From Kluyvera sichuanensis (GTDB lineage: Bacteria; Pseudomonadota; Gammaproteobacteria; Enterobacterales; Enterobacteriaceae), in the NCBI RefSeq assembly GCF_014218705.1, contig NZ_JABBJF010000012.1:46632-110631 (forward strand): a stretch of DNA of 64,000 nt, written 5' to 3'. Positions 19,931 through 31,153 of this stretch are shown here, piece by piece; position 1 is the stretch's first letter, and every line of letters starts with the position of its first letter. The position numbers were made by a program, and so were the translations under genes. Below the pieces are notes generated by a model. The model did no database searches and was not told the origin of the DNA. It worked only from the letters and a program-made list of their open reading frames with translations.

Positions 19931-20612
19931 CTTTCAGCTGAGCGTGCTGTGCCTGGCGATTACGCTGGTGCTCTACTTTGCCAACAAACGCCTCTATCGC
20001 CGCTTTCGCAAGCTGCCGCTGATGCCGCTAGTGCTAACCCGGGTGTTATTGGTGCTGATGCTGGTGTTCGGCCATATCTCCTATCAGAACTACATGGGCG
20101 AAGCGCACTGGCTGCTGTGGCTGCTCGGCCCGGCGACCATTGCGTTTGCGGTGCCGGTGTACGACAACCTGGCGATCATCAAACGCCACTGGATGTCGCT
20201 GTCGGCGGGAGTGATCACGGCGACGGTAGTTGCGGTGACCAGTTCGGTGTGGCTGGCACGGCTGTTTACGCTGCCGGATGAAATCCAGCGTAGCCTGGCG
20301 GTGCGTTCCATCACCACGCCATTTGCTCTGGCGGCGGCAAAGTCGCTCGGCGGCCAGCCTGAGCTGGTGGCGCTATTTGTGGTGGTGACCGGCGTATTCG
20401 GCATGGCGATTGGCGACGTGCTGTTCCTGCGCTTATCCATTCGTGAAGGGATGGCAAAAGGCGCGGGCTTCGGCGCGGCATCGCACGGTGCCGGGACGGC
20501 GCGCTCCTATGAGCTGGGGCCGCAGGAAGGCGTGGTGGCGAGCCTGGTGATGATGCTGTCCGGCGTGGTGATGGTGCTGGTGGCGCCGTTAGTGGGCTGG
20601 ATAATGTTCTGA
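19923..20612 (+). CDS. cidB: CidB/LrgB family membrane protein
   Basis: 229 residues and six to seven transmembrane helices. The family signature is visible: TTPFALAAAKSLGGQPELVALFVVVTGVFG and KGAGFGAASHGAGTARSYELGPQEGVVASL. It acts with CidA as the second component of an LrgAB/CidAB module in the inner membrane. The start overlaps the cidA stop (ATGAGTAA), indicating translational coupling. E. coli K-12 has yohJ-yohK as its own pair elsewhere, so this may be an additional copy. Confidence 0.88.
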   Translation: MSNFQLSVLCLAITLVLYFANKRLYRRFRKLPLMPLVLTRVLLVLMLVFGHISYQNYMGEAHWLLWLLGPATIAFAVPVYDNLAIIKRHWMSLSAGVITATVVAVTSSVWLARLFTLPDEIQRSLAVRSITTPFALAAAKSLGGQPELVALFVVVTGVFGMAIGDVLFLRLSIREGMAKGAGFGAASHGAGTARSYELGPQEGVVASLVMMLSGVVMVLVAPLVGWIMF

Positions 20613-20619
20613 TGCTGCT

Positions 20620-20693
20620 GCCGGGTGGCGCTGCGCTTACCCGGCCTACAAGGGCGCAATCCCGTAGGCCTGATAAGCGACGCGCCATCAGGA
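20620..20693. repeat. BIME made of two REP units
   Basis: GCCGGGTGGCGCTGCGCTTACCCGGC is followed after a short spacer by GTAGGCCTGATAAGCGACGC...GCCATCAGG. These are two REP elements in inverse order, placed between convergent cidB and the solute-binding protein gene, where such elements commonly lie. Confidence 0.85.
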
Positions 20694-20697
20694 AAAG

Positions 20698-21978
20698 CTA
20701 GCGATTCAACCGCCGCACAATGCGCTCCACCTGCTGGCGGAAATCGGCGACTACCTCTGCAGTCGTCTGCTTACCGAGGTCGAGCTTTTCGCGGGCCGAG
20801 GTAAACTGATCGATAACCTGCAAATCCTCAATATACGGCGTGGCGACAGCGGTGGTGTGCAGCGACTGTGCCTGGCGCAATCCGGCGACGACCGGGTCAT
20901 TCGGATCAATCACCCCTTTTTCGGTCAGCAGCGTTTCTGCCGCCTTGTTCAGCGGAATACCGCGCTCCAGCCCTAATGCCTCCACCGACTGCGGGTCGCT
21001 GACCAGGAAGTTCAGCAGAATAGCCGCCTCTTTCGGATGCTTTGTCGATTTCGCTATCGAGAACATCTGCGACGTTTTAAAGTAGACGCCGGACTCGTCC
21101 GTTCCCGGCTGCATCACATAGTCGCCGAGCACCAGTTTCGCCGGTGGCGTCATGTTGTTGGCAAACATCCGGATGGTGATGTTCCAGGTGAACAGGCCGC
21201 CCCATTCGCCGTTAATCCATGGCTTCATCTCATACAGATTGCCCTTGCCGTAGGCGGAGAGCGTTTTCGGTGACGGCAGTACGTGGTCATCGCTCAGCCG
21301 CTTCACAAAGTTGAACGCCTCAATCCACTGCGCCTCATCCCAGGCAAACTTACCGTCGCTGTTGAACATCGGCTTCTGGTGTTTCTGCATCATGTAGGCG
21401 TTGAGCAGCAGAATCACGTCCTGATCGACCATGGTGTACGGATAGTAGTTGTTGCCCAGTTTCTGCTGGAACACCTTTCCGGCGGCAAAGAATTCGTCCC
21501 AGGTTTTAGGGTAGGCCAGCCCGGCTTTTTGCCAGGTCACATCGTTGTAGTAAAAGACCGGCGCGTTGACTGAGATAGGCAAACCGTTGAGCTTGCCTTT
21601 GACGGTGGTGGACTGCAAATCTTTGGGCTGATACTGGCTGAAATCAAGCTCGCCCTTGAGCTTATTGAGGTCGTAATAGCCTTCACCGTTTTTGGAGAAG
21701 ATGATCAGCCACGGCCAGTTGGTCTGCATCACGTCCGGCTCGGTGCCGCTGGCCATCTGGGTGGTCAGGCGCGAGAGGTGCCCGTCCCAGCCGGTGTATT
21801 CGGCCTTCACTTTAATATCGGGGTACTTTTTCTCGAAGGCTTCCAGCGCTTTCAGCGTCGCCTGGTGACGGCTATTGCCGCCCCACCACGACATGCGTAA
21901 TTCAACGGGCTGCTGCGCCCAGGCAGAGGTACAGGAAAATAACAGCGATGCGATGACACCTGAAACGAGTTTATTCAT
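20698..21978 (-). CDS. Extracellular sugar-binding protein of an ABC transporter (family 1, TogB-like)
   Basis: 426 residues from the ATG at 21978 (GGAG upstream). Signal peptide MNKLVSGVIASLLFSCTSAWA. The mature part is a type 1 extracellular solute-binding fold: VELRMSWWGGNSRHQATLKA, MASGTEPDVMQTNWPWL, KLNGLPISVNAPVFYYN and INGEWGGLFTWN. The N-terminal WWGGNSRH segment and overall pattern resemble oligogalacturonide-binding TogB, suggesting an uronide or plant-derived oligosaccharide ligand (inference). No permease or ATPase gene lies beside it, so it must work with components encoded elsewhere. An upstream extension to 22035 is unlikely. Confidence 0.82.
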   Translation of the reverse strand: MNKLVSGVIASLLFSCTSAWAQQPVELRMSWWGGNSRHQATLKALEAFEKKYPDIKVKAEYTGWDGHLSRLTTQMASGTEPDVMQTNWPWLIIFSKNGEGYYDLNKLKGELDFSQYQPKDLQSTTVKGKLNGLPISVNAPVFYYNDVTWQKAGLAYPKTWDEFFAAGKVFQQKLGNNYYPYTMVDQDVILLLNAYMMQKHQKPMFNSDGKFAWDEAQWIEAFNFVKRLSDDHVLPSPKTLSAYGKGNLYEMKPWINGEWGGLFTWNITIRMFANNMTPPAKLVLGDYVMQPGTDESGVYFKTSQMFSIAKSTKHPKEAAILLNFLVSDPQSVEALGLERGIPLNKAAETLLTEKGVIDPNDPVVAGLRQAQSLHTTAVATPYIEDLQVIDQFTSAREKLDLGKQTTAEVVADFRQQVERIVRRLNR

Positions 21979-22090
21979 TATTTGTCTCCAGGATAGAGGC
22001 ATTAATAGCGTTATTAAACAGGTGAGTAACAGCAAAATACTGACCAGTCACTCCGGCGCAGTCTCCCTGCCGCGCCGGAAAGCATGCGGC

Positions 22091-23386
22091 TTAACGTTTT
22101 GTCAGACGGGAAACCAGTTCAAACTCCTTAAAGTTCACCGGGCGCTGCTGCTGCATCGAAATGTTGCCCGCAATACCGGTGAGGATAGACATTGCCCCCG
22201 CGCGGTGGTCGGCGGCGCGCTGCAGCGGGTCGTTGCCCGGCTCGCCAAACAGGTCCGCCAGCATGGCGTTATCGCCGCCGCCGTGGCCGCCTTCACCGAG
22301 GTTAAACTCCGCCTTCCACGGCTCGGCAAACATTGGGAAGACGGTGATATCACACTGCTCCAGGCTGCCTTCGTTTTCGCGTTTGCCACCGGCGTTGACG
22401 TAGGATTTCTCGACGATCTTCATCTCCAGACGGCCTTCGGTGCCGTTAAACACCACGTTCAGCCCTTCCCACGGCAGATAGGCATTAAGCGAGTAGGTGA
22501 GCTGTACCTGGTTCTGGTATTTCACTAGCACTGACATGGTGTCTTCAATGGTGATACCGTCGCTGAACACGCTCTGGTCGCGGAAGTAGTTATCTTCGTG
22601 CTCGGCGTCCAGATAGAGCGCTTTCAGCTGTTCGTTGTCCGCCATATTCAGCGCGAACGGGTCGTCCTTCGCTTCGGCAAAGCCGTGGGTGCGCGGGTAG
22701 AACTGGCTGACGCCGCGCTTCTCGGCGTTCTCTTTGCCGTAGAACTGCAGGCTGCCTTCGGCGTACACGCGCTCCGGATAGCTTGCCAGCCAGAAGTTCA
22801 TCAGGTCGAAATGGTGAGTCGATTTATGTACCAGCAGGCCGCCGCTGTTGCGTTTTTCGCGGTGCCAGCGGCGAAAATAGTCTGCGCCGTGCTCAGTATT
22901 GAGCAGCCACTCGAAGTGAACGGAGGTGACGTTGCCAATCACGCCCTGCATCAGCAGCTCGCGTACCTTGCTGTGGTGCGGCGCGTAACGGTAGTTGAAG
23001 GCCACACGCACGGTGTGCCCGGTCTCTTCGATGGCGTCCAGAATACGCAGCGCGCGCTTCTCGTCGATGGTCATCGGCTTTTCGGTGATCACATCGCAGC
23101 CCGCGTGCAGCGCCCGAACGATATAGTCGTCGTGGGTGCGGTCCATGGTGGTGACGATGACGATGTCCGGGCGGGTTTCGCGGATCATCTCTTCAAACTG
23201 CGCCGCTTTCCAGGTGGAGACCGGCTCGGCTCCCTCTTTTTGCAGCAGCGTATTGGCGTAATTCATTCGCGTCTGGTTGGTGTCGCAAAAGGCGACCATT
23301 TTGGCGTTATTACGCCAGGTTCCACCAATAGCGGAAATATATAAACCTGCACGACCTCCAGTCCCGACCAACGCATATTTTTTCAT
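22091..23386 (-). CDS. Gfo/Idh/MocA family oxidoreductase
   Basis: 431 residues. N-terminal Rossmann fold (KKYALVGTGGRAGLYISAI, VIVTTMDRTHDDYIVRALHAG) with the family motif ITEKPMTIDEK carrying the catalytic lysine. The C-terminal alpha/beta domain includes GGLLVHKSTHHFDLMNFWL with a likely catalytic histidine. Such enzymes oxidise or isomerise sugars using NAD(P). It is longer than many members (about 340-390). It lies upstream of the sugar-binding protein gene on the same strand (112-base gap), so co-transcription and action on the imported sugar are plausible but unproven. Confidence 0.85.
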   Translation of the reverse strand: MKKYALVGTGGRAGLYISAIGGTWRNNAKMVAFCDTNQTRMNYANTLLQKEGAEPVSTWKAAQFEEMIRETRPDIVIVTTMDRTHDDYIVRALHAGCDVITEKPMTIDEKRALRILDAIEETGHTVRVAFNYRYAPHHSKVRELLMQGVIGNVTSVHFEWLLNTEHGADYFRRWHREKRNSGGLLVHKSTHHFDLMNFWLASYPERVYAEGSLQFYGKENAEKRGVSQFYPRTHGFAEAKDDPFALNMADNEQLKALYLDAEHEDNYFRDQSVFSDGITIEDTMSVLVKYQNQVQLTYSLNAYLPWEGLNVVFNGTEGRLEMKIVEKSYVNAGGKRENEGSLEQCDITVFPMFAEPWKAEFNLGEGGHGGGDNAMLADLFGEPGNDPLQRAADHRAGAMSILTGIAGNISMQQQRPVNFKEFELVSRLTKR

Positions 23387-23433
23387 GACATCCTCGATTA
23401 ATATATCAACACCAAAATCAGCAAGGCGACGCC

Positions 23434-24999
23434 ATGAAACGTATTCCGCATCAATTGATGGAGCTGAACAGCACTTTTATCTGGCACTGGCCCTGGTTTA
23501 TTCAGGGCGTTAAAAGCGCGAAACAGCACGGTTTCACCGGCATCATCCTGCACCAACAGGAACTGCTTTCCATTCTTGCGACGCCCTTGCCGTTGAGTCC
23601 GAAACTCCACGTCGAGAACCTTATTCATCAGCAGCATTACGCGTTGCAGTATTTAAAACGCGTTGACCGTTATCTGGCGGAAAATAACCTTTCGTTCTGG
23701 TTACAGGGGGAAGCGGCGCCTAATGACGATATTGTTAAGCGTAAATTTCCCGAACTGACCTTCGACGAAAGAAGCGCGCCGGATTTCTGGCAGCAGTTTT
23801 ATGCCGCGATACTGCATCCGCTATTGCCGTCGTTGCCGCACCTCAGCGGCATGATTCTGAGCCTGACCACCCCGGACTTTCAGACCGCTCGCTGGCAGCA
23901 GAGCCTGCACGATGTCTGGAGCCTGCTGCGCGCCCAAGGGAAAAAGCTGGTGCTGCGCGACTTTATTGATGACAGCTGGCCGCGCCAGCAGCTTTCCAAC
24001 ATTCTTGCTCGGCTCTCGGACGACGTTCGCGCCTCTATCAAAGCCACCGAACTGGACTATCATCCCGGTTTTGCGAACCACCCGCACATTGCGACGCTGC
24101 CGGGGCATAAAAAATGGATCGAGTACGATCTTTTCGGTACAGGCTACGGCTGGACCGCGCTGCCGTGCTATCTGGCCGATGAGATCAGCGGCCGCCTGAG
24201 CTGGGCGCTGAGCGCCGCCGAGAACGAAATTGAGGCCATTACCTCTCGCGTAAGCTGGCAGTGGCTGCCCGATAGCCGGGTCATGGACTCCGCCAACGCG
24301 ATTAATCTCTTTGGGCTGTCTGCCGCCAACCAGGTTGACGATGCCGCGCCGTCGGCCTTTGAACGCTGGGCCGCGCATCAGCAGCTTGGCTTTCGCTCGA
24401 CGCAGGATAAACATCAGCTCTCTGCCATCGTCCACGCCAGCTACGACTGGCTGTGTAAAACGCCGAACTTCCTCGGACGGCGGTTGCACTACCAAAGCCA
24501 GATCCCGGAGAGCCTCTCTCAGGCGCAGCAGTTGCTGCATATGGACACCCGCAGCGCCAACTGGATGCACGCCTGGCAGCCCTTAATGCCGACTGACGAC
24601 CCGGCGCTTGGCAAAGAGCAGCGCGAGCGGGTGACGCTGGAAAAAGAGGCCGCCTGCTTCCTCGCGGCCCGCACGGTGCAAAATCTGCGAGAGCTGATGC
24701 CGCGAATTACCTGCCCGGACGACACGCTGGAGGTGCTGCTAGCCGCCTGGCGTAGCGCGGAAATCTACAGCCAGATGTTCTCTCGCGTCGCGGCGGCGGT
24801 GACCGACGCCCTGTGGCTGGATCACTACGGCCCGCAAAGCCTGCCCGCCGACACGCTGCAAAAGCATCAACAGCAGCTACTTCGTTATGCCGATACGCTG
24901 GAACGTTGGCTGGTGAACCCGCCCGCCAGCGGCCCGCTGTTCTTGCCGCTGCTGTTAAGCCCGGAGCGCTTAACCCGCTTTGCCAGAAGCCTTGAGTAA
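23434..24999 (+). CDS. Uncharacterised 521-residue protein, possible TIM-barrel glycoside hydrolase-like
   Basis: No family could be assigned with certainty. There is no signal peptide, so it is probably cytoplasmic. The first ~290 residues alternate strand and helix as in a TIM barrel: STFIWHWPWFIQGVKSAKQHG, NLSFWLQGEAAPND, GKKLVLRDFIDDSWPRQQ, ASIKATELDYHPGF, HKKWIEYDLFGTGYGW. The E/D-rich strand ends could be catalytic acids. The rest is helical and leucine-rich. The mix of WIEYDLFG and ADEISGRLSWAL is reminiscent of alpha-glucuronidase-like enzymes, but this is a guess. It is divergent from the Gfo/Idh/MocA gene, with only 47 bases between the starts, suggesting shared control in one sugar-use cluster. 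Confidence 0.6.
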   Translation: MKRIPHQLMELNSTFIWHWPWFIQGVKSAKQHGFTGIILHQQELLSILATPLPLSPKLHVENLIHQQHYALQYLKRVDRYLAENNLSFWLQGEAAPNDDIVKRKFPELTFDERSAPDFWQQFYAAILHPLLPSLPHLSGMILSLTTPDFQTARWQQSLHDVWSLLRAQGKKLVLRDFIDDSWPRQQLSNILARLSDDVRASIKATELDYHPGFANHPHIATLPGHKKWIEYDLFGTGYGWTALPCYLADEISGRLSWALSAAENEIEAITSRVSWQWLPDSRVMDSANAINLFGLSAANQVDDAAPSAFERWAAHQQLGFRSTQDKHQLSAIVHASYDWLCKTPNFLGRRLHYQSQIPESLSQAQQLLHMDTRSANWMHAWQPLMPTDDPALGKEQRERVTLEKEAACFLAARTVQNLRELMPRITCPDDTLEVLLAAWRSAEIYSQMFSRVAAAVTDALWLDHYGPQSLPADTLQKHQQQLLRYADTLERWLVNPPASGPLFLPLLLSPERLTRFARSLE

Positions 25000-25164
25000 A
25001 GAATAAAAAGCGCGGCGAGCGTTGTCTGTAAACGTCGTAGAGGTAAAACCGGGGATTGGCGTGAAAACGGGAAAAGTGTGATGGCCTTTGCGAATCGCAG
25101 ATAAAGCTTGTGATGCGCATCGGCTTTTTTCGTTTTAGCGACGTGATAAACGTCACCTAAAGGG

Positions 25165-25200
25165 GGAAAAAATGTGATCCCCGACCAGGCGGCCGGGGAG
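25165..25200 (-). terminator. Possible terminator of actP
   Basis: CCCCG (25179-25183) pairs with CGGGG (25194-25198). On the minus strand the hairpin is followed by ATCACATTTTTT. The T-run is set back by a few bases, so this is tentative. The 207-base gap between 24999 and 25207 holds nothing else recognised. Confidence 0.4.
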
Positions 25201-25206
25201 GGGATT

Positions 25207-27167
<1,961 letters not shown>

Positions 27168-27290
27168 CACAGAGTCTCCAGAGGTTTTTTACGTAGTGTT
27201 TTTTGTTGTGCAAATCAGAACCAGAACACCGTACTGTTCCTTTCTCCGAACGGAAAAAGGATCGGGCGAGGGGCGGTGTACGGCGGTGCA

Positions 27291-27330
27291 CCCTCACCCC
27301 GACCCTCTCCCGGTGAACAGGAGAGGGGGA
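27291..27330. repeat. Short palindromic repeat, CCCTCACCC/CCCTCTCCC family, copy 2
   Basis: CCCTCACCCCGACCCTCTCCC then GGTGAACAGGAGAGGGGG. It lies between acs and yjcH, inside what should be a single operon (172-base gap). Confidence 0.75.
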
Positions 27331-27339
27331 AGTCTGCCC

Positions 27340-29298
27340 TTATGACGGCATCGTGATGGCCTGCTTCTCTTCCAGCAGTTTGTCCACCACGCCCGGATCG
27401 GCGAGCGTAGAGGTATCGCCCAGGTTGCTGGTGTCGCCAGCGGCGATCTTGCGCAGAATACGGCGCATGATCTTGCCTGAACGGGTTTTTGGCAGCGAGT
27501 CGGTCCAGTGCAGCACGTCCGGGGTTGCCAATGGGCCAATCTCTTTACGGACCCAGTTGCGCACCTCGGTATACAGCGCTGGCGTCGGCTCTTCGCCGTG
27601 GTTCAGCGTGACGTAGGCGTAAATCGCCTGGCCTTTAATGTTGTGCGGAATGCCAACGACGGCGGCTTCGGCAATTTTCGGATGTGAAACCAGCGCCGAT
27701 TCGATTTCTGCGGTACCTAAGCGGTGGCCGGAGACGTTCAGCACGTCATCGACGCGGCCGGTGATCCAGTAGTAACCATCTTCATCACGACGTGCGCCGT
27801 CGCCGCTGAAGTACATGTTTTTGAAGGTGGAGAAGTAAGTCTGCTCAAAGCGCTCATGGTCGCCGAACAGGGTACGCGCCTGGCCCGGCCAGGAGTCGGT
27901 AATCACCAGGTTACCCTCGGTCGCTCCTTCCTGCGGATGGCCTTCGTTATCAACCAGCGCAGGCTGCACGCCGAAGAATGGACGGCTGGCGGAGCCGGCC
28001 TTCAGCTCGATAGCGCCCGGCAGCGGGGTGATCATAAAGCCGCCGGTTTCGGTCTGCCACCAGGTGTCCATCACCGGGCACTTCTCGTTGCCGATCTGCT
28101 TCCAGTACCACTCCCAGGCTTCCGGGTTAATCGGCTCGCCGACGGAACCCAGAATGCGCAGGGAAGAGCGGTCGGTGCCCGCGGTGGCTTTATCGCCTTC
28201 CGCCATCAGCGCACGAATCGCCGTTGGCGCGGTATAGAGAATGTTGACCTTATGCTTGTCCACCACCTGGCACATACGCGCCGGGGTAGGCCAGTTTGGC
28301 ACGCCTTCGAACATCAGCGTCGTCGCGCCGCAGGCCAGCGGGCCGTACAGCAGATAGCTATGACCGGTGACCCAGCCCACGTCGGCGGTACACCAGTAGA
28401 TATCGCCCTGATGGTAGTCGAAGACATATTTAAAGGTGGTCGCGGCGTACACCAGGTAACCGCCGGTAGTGTGCAGCACGCCTTTCGGCTTGCCGGTGGA
28501 ACCGGAGGTATAGAGGATAAACAGCGGATCTTCGGCGTTCATCTCGGCAGGCTGATGCTGGTCGCTGGCGGTTTCCATCAGGTCGTGCCACCACAGGTCG
28601 CGGCCTTCATGCCAGTCAATATTGCCGCCGGTGCGCTTCAGCACCACCACGTTTTCGATGGTTTTGACGTTCGGGTTTTTCAGCGCGTCGTCGACGTTTT
28701 TCTTCAGTGGTACGTTGCGCCCAGCGCGAACGCCTTCGTCAGAGGTGATCACCAGACGAGAACTGGAGTCGATGATACGACCGGCAACGGCTTCCGGTGA
28801 GAAGCCGCCAAAGATAACGGAGTGGATGGCACCGATACGGGCGCAGGCCAGCATCGCCACCGCCGCTTCCGGCACCATCGGCATATAGATAGCCACCACG
28901 TCGCCCTTTTTCACGCCCAGCGATAGCAGGGTGTTGGCGAAGCGACACACGTCGCGGTGCAGTTCGCGGTAAGTGATGTGTTTGCTTTGGGAGGCATCGT
29001 CGCCTTCCCAGATGATGGCGGTCTGGTCGCCACGGGTCTCCAGATGACGGTCCAGGCAGTTTGCTGCCAGGTTCAGGGTGCCGTCTTCGTACCATTTGAT
29101 GGAGACGTTGCCAGGGGCAAAGGAGGTGTTTTTAACTTTGGTGTAAGGCTGCATCCAGTCGAGGATTTTTCCCTCTTCACCCCAGAACGCATCCGGGTTG
29201 GTGACTGACTGGTGATATTTGGTCTGGTATTGCTCCGGGTTTATCAGGCAGCGTTCTGCAATATTTGCAGGAATAGAGTGTTTGTGAATTTGGCTCAT
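27340..29298 (-). CDS. acs: Acetyl-CoA synthetase
   Basis: 652 residues, the E. coli length. It is an ANL-superfamily AMP-forming ligase that makes acetyl-CoA from acetate, CoA and ATP via acetyl-AMP. Visible motifs are the P-loop-like [12 protein letters not shown] near residue 265, [10 protein letters not shown] near residue 412, [23 protein letters not shown] near residue 500, and the regulatory lysine in [15 protein letters not shown] near residue 609, which is acetylated by Pat and released by CobB. AAGGAG precedes the ATG. It is the first gene of acs-yjcH-actP. In E. coli the operon is CRP-activated and IHF/Fis-modulated. Confidence 0.97.
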   Translation of the reverse strand: MSQIHKHSIPANIAERCLINPEQYQTKYHQSVTNPDAFWGEEGKILDWMQPYTKVKNTSFAPGNVSIKWYEDGTLNLAANCLDRHLETRGDQTAIIWEGDDASQSKHITYRELHRDVCRFANTLLSLGVKKGDVVAIYMPMVPEAAVAMLACARIGAIHSVIFGGFSPEAVAGRIIDSSSRLVITSDEGVRAGRNVPLKKNVDDALKNPNVKTIENVVVLKRTGGNIDWHEGRDLWWHDLMETASDQHQPAEMNAEDPLFILYTSGSTGKPKGVLHTTGGYLVYAATTFKYVFDYHQGDIYWCTADVGWVTGHSYLLYGPLACGATTLMFEGVPNWPTPARMCQVVDKHKVNILYTAPTAIRALMAEGDKATAGTDRSSLRILGSVGEPINPEAWEWYWKQIGNEKCPVMDTWWQTETGGFMITPLPGAIELKAGSASRPFFGVQPALVDNEGHPQEGATEGNLVITDSWPGQARTLFGDHERFEQTYFSTFKNMYFSGDGARRDEDGYYWITGRVDDVLNVSGHRLGTAEIESALVSHPKIAEAAVVGIPHNIKGQAIYAYVTLNHGEEPTPALYTEVRNWVRKEIGPLATPDVLHWTDSLPKTRSGKIMRRILRKIAAGDTSNLGDTSTLADPGVVDKLLEEKQAITMPS

Positions 29299-29712
29299 GC
29301 TTTTTTTCTCCTTGTAAGATGTTAATAATATGTCTCATAAAAGTTAATAACAGAGGGAGAAGACGCTTTGTTTACTATTTGCGCGGCAGATCACGCAATA
29401 TTGGAATTGTTCAAATAACGTTCATTTGATTCTTTGAACAAAAATAATTCCGCAGGGGGATTTATAGAAAAATACCGATTTTTTCTTTTTTTATAACAAA
29501 AGCTTATAAATAATTACTGGTAGAAATCAGCGGTAATATGGATTTAGGCAGTGAAAAGCCCTGTTCTGAAAGGGTTGCGCGAGATACCGTGCAGATGATA
29601 CTGATATTGCGCGTTAAAAACCTCTAAAAGTAAACGCAACACAAATCACCCCCTTTCAAATGGATACCATTCCGGTTTGGCATGGTATTTTTCATTGAGG
29701 AAGTCTGCAGTT
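29299..29712. other. acs-gltP divergent intergenic region
   Basis: 414 bases, AT-rich (for example 29440-29525), carrying the promoters of acs (minus) and gltP (plus). No ORF is convincing. In E. coli the nrfABCDEFG operon lies at this point; no remnant of it was recognised. CRP sites expected for acs were searched for by eye and none was convincing. Confidence 0.6.
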
Positions 29713-31026
29713 ATGAAAAAAGCTCGAATCAGCCTGGCCTGGCAAATTCTGATTGCCCTGGTGCTGGGTATTATTCTCGGTAGTTACCTGCATTATCATA
29801 GCGATAGCCGCGACTGGCTAGTTATGAATCTGTTATCACCTGCTGGCGATATATTCATCCACCTGATTAAAATGATTGTGGTGCCGATCGTTATTTCTAC
29901 GCTGATCGTGGGAATAGCCGGCGTCGGCGATGCAAAACAGTTAGGACGAATTGGCGCAAAAACCATCATCTATTTCGAAGTGATCACCACGGTAGCGATT
30001 ATTATCGGTATTACCATGGCGAATGTCTTCCAGCCTGGGTCAGGGATCGACATGTCACAGCTGGCGACGGTGGACATTTCGAAATACCAAAGCACCACCG
30101 CCGAAGTGCAAAGCCATGCGCATGGTCTGATGGGCACCATCCTGTCGTTGGTGCCAACCAATATCATCGCCTCGATGGCGAAAGGCGACATGCTGCCGAT
30201 TATCTTCTTCTCGGTGCTGTTTGGTCTGGGGCTCTCCTCGCTGCCTGCCACCCACCGCGAACCGCTGGTTACGGTGTTCCGTTCGATCTCTGAAACCATG
30301 TTCAAGGTCACCCACATGGTGATGCGCTACGCCCCGGTTGGCGTATTCGCGCTGATCGCCGTGACGGTGGCTAACTTCGGTTTCGCCTCGCTGTGGCCGC
30401 TGGCGAAGCTGGTGCTGCTGGTGCATTTCGCTATCCTGTTCTTCGCGTTGGTGGTGCTGGGCATCGTGGCGCGTATCTGCGGGCTGAGCATCTGGATCCT
30501 GATTCGTATCCTGAAAGACGAGCTGATTCTGGCATACTCCACCGCCAGCTCCGAAAGCGTGCTGCCGCGCATTATCGAGAAGATGGAAGCCTACGGCGCA
30601 CCGGCTTCTATCACCAGCTTCGTGGTGCCGACCGGTTACTCGTTTAACCTTGATGGTTCCACGCTGTACCAAAGCATCGCGGCTATCTTTATCGCGCAGC
30701 TGTACGGTATCGACCTCTCCATCTGGCAGGAAATCGTGCTGGTGCTGACGCTGATGGTGACCTCAAAAGGGATCGCGGGCGTGCCGGGCGTCTCCTTCGT
30801 GGTACTGCTGGCGACGCTGGGCAGCGTTGGTATTCCGCTGGAAGGTCTGGCATTTATTGCCGGCGTTGACCGTATTCTCGACATGGCGCGTACCGCGCTG
30901 AACGTGGTGGGTAACGCGCTGGCGGTGCTGGTTATCGCCAAGTGGGAGCACAAGTTTGACCGCAAGAAAGCGCTGGCGTATGAGCGCGAGATGCTCGGCA
31001 AGTTTGATAAAACTGCCGATCAATAA
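29713..31026 (+). CDS. gltP: Glutamate/aspartate:proton symporter GltP (DAACS family)
   Basis: 437 residues from the ATG at 29713 (GAGGAAG nine bases upstream). It carries the DAACS fold with eight transmembrane helices and two re-entrant loops. Signature segments are STASSESVLPRIIEKMEAYG (HP1), VVPTGYSFNLDGSTLYQSIAA (TM7) and TSKGIAGVPGVSFVVL (HP2). It imports glutamate and aspartate driven by protons. An upstream start at 29677 would add 12 residues and is unsupported. Confidence 0.96.
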   Translation: MKKARISLAWQILIALVLGIILGSYLHYHSDSRDWLVMNLLSPAGDIFIHLIKMIVVPIVISTLIVGIAGVGDAKQLGRIGAKTIIYFEVITTVAIIIGITMANVFQPGSGIDMSQLATVDISKYQSTTAEVQSHAHGLMGTILSLVPTNIIASMAKGDMLPIIFFSVLFGLGLSSLPATHREPLVTVFRSISETMFKVTHMVMRYAPVGVFALIAVTVANFGFASLWPLAKLVLLVHFAILFFALVVLGIVARICGLSIWILIRILKDELILAYSTASSESVLPRIIEKMEAYGAPASITSFVVPTGYSFNLDGSTLYQSIAAIFIAQLYGIDLSIWQEIVLVLTLMVTSKGIAGVPGVSFVVLLATLGSVGIPLEGLAFIAGVDRILDMARTALNVVGNALAVLVIAKWEHKFDRKKALAYEREMLGKFDKTADQ

Positions 31027-31030
31027 ATAG

Positions 31031-31066
31031 AACAATAATGCCGGGCTTGCCCGGCATTATTGTTTT
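31031..31066 (+). terminator. Rho-independent terminator of gltP
   Basis: AACAATAATGCCGGG pairs over 15 bases with CCCGGCATTATTGTT around a CTTG loop and is followed by TTT. It starts four bases after the stop codon. Confidence 0.93.
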
Positions 31067-31082
31067 TGGGGACGGTGCAGAT

Positions 31083-31147
31083 CCCGGCGGCGCTTCGCTT
31101 GGCCGGGCTACAGTAACGTAGCCCGGGCGAGCGCATGCGACCCCGGG
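31083..31147. repeat. Intergenic palindromic repeat, GTAGCCCGGCC family, copy 4
   Basis: CCCGGCGGCGCTTCGCTTGG with GGCCGGGCTAC forms the left arm, and GTAGCCCGGGCGAGCGCATGCGACCCCGGG the right arm, around AGTAAC. It lies between the convergent gltP and yjcO genes. Confidence 0.8.
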
Positions 31148-31153
31148 AAAAAA

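Noticed and set aside
27724..28800. 358-codon plus-strand frame opposite acs
   Set aside because: Antisense shadow of the well-supported acs gene.
29320..29480. CRP site for acs
   Set aside because: Only poor half-sites were seen; regulation is expected from E. coli but not shown here.
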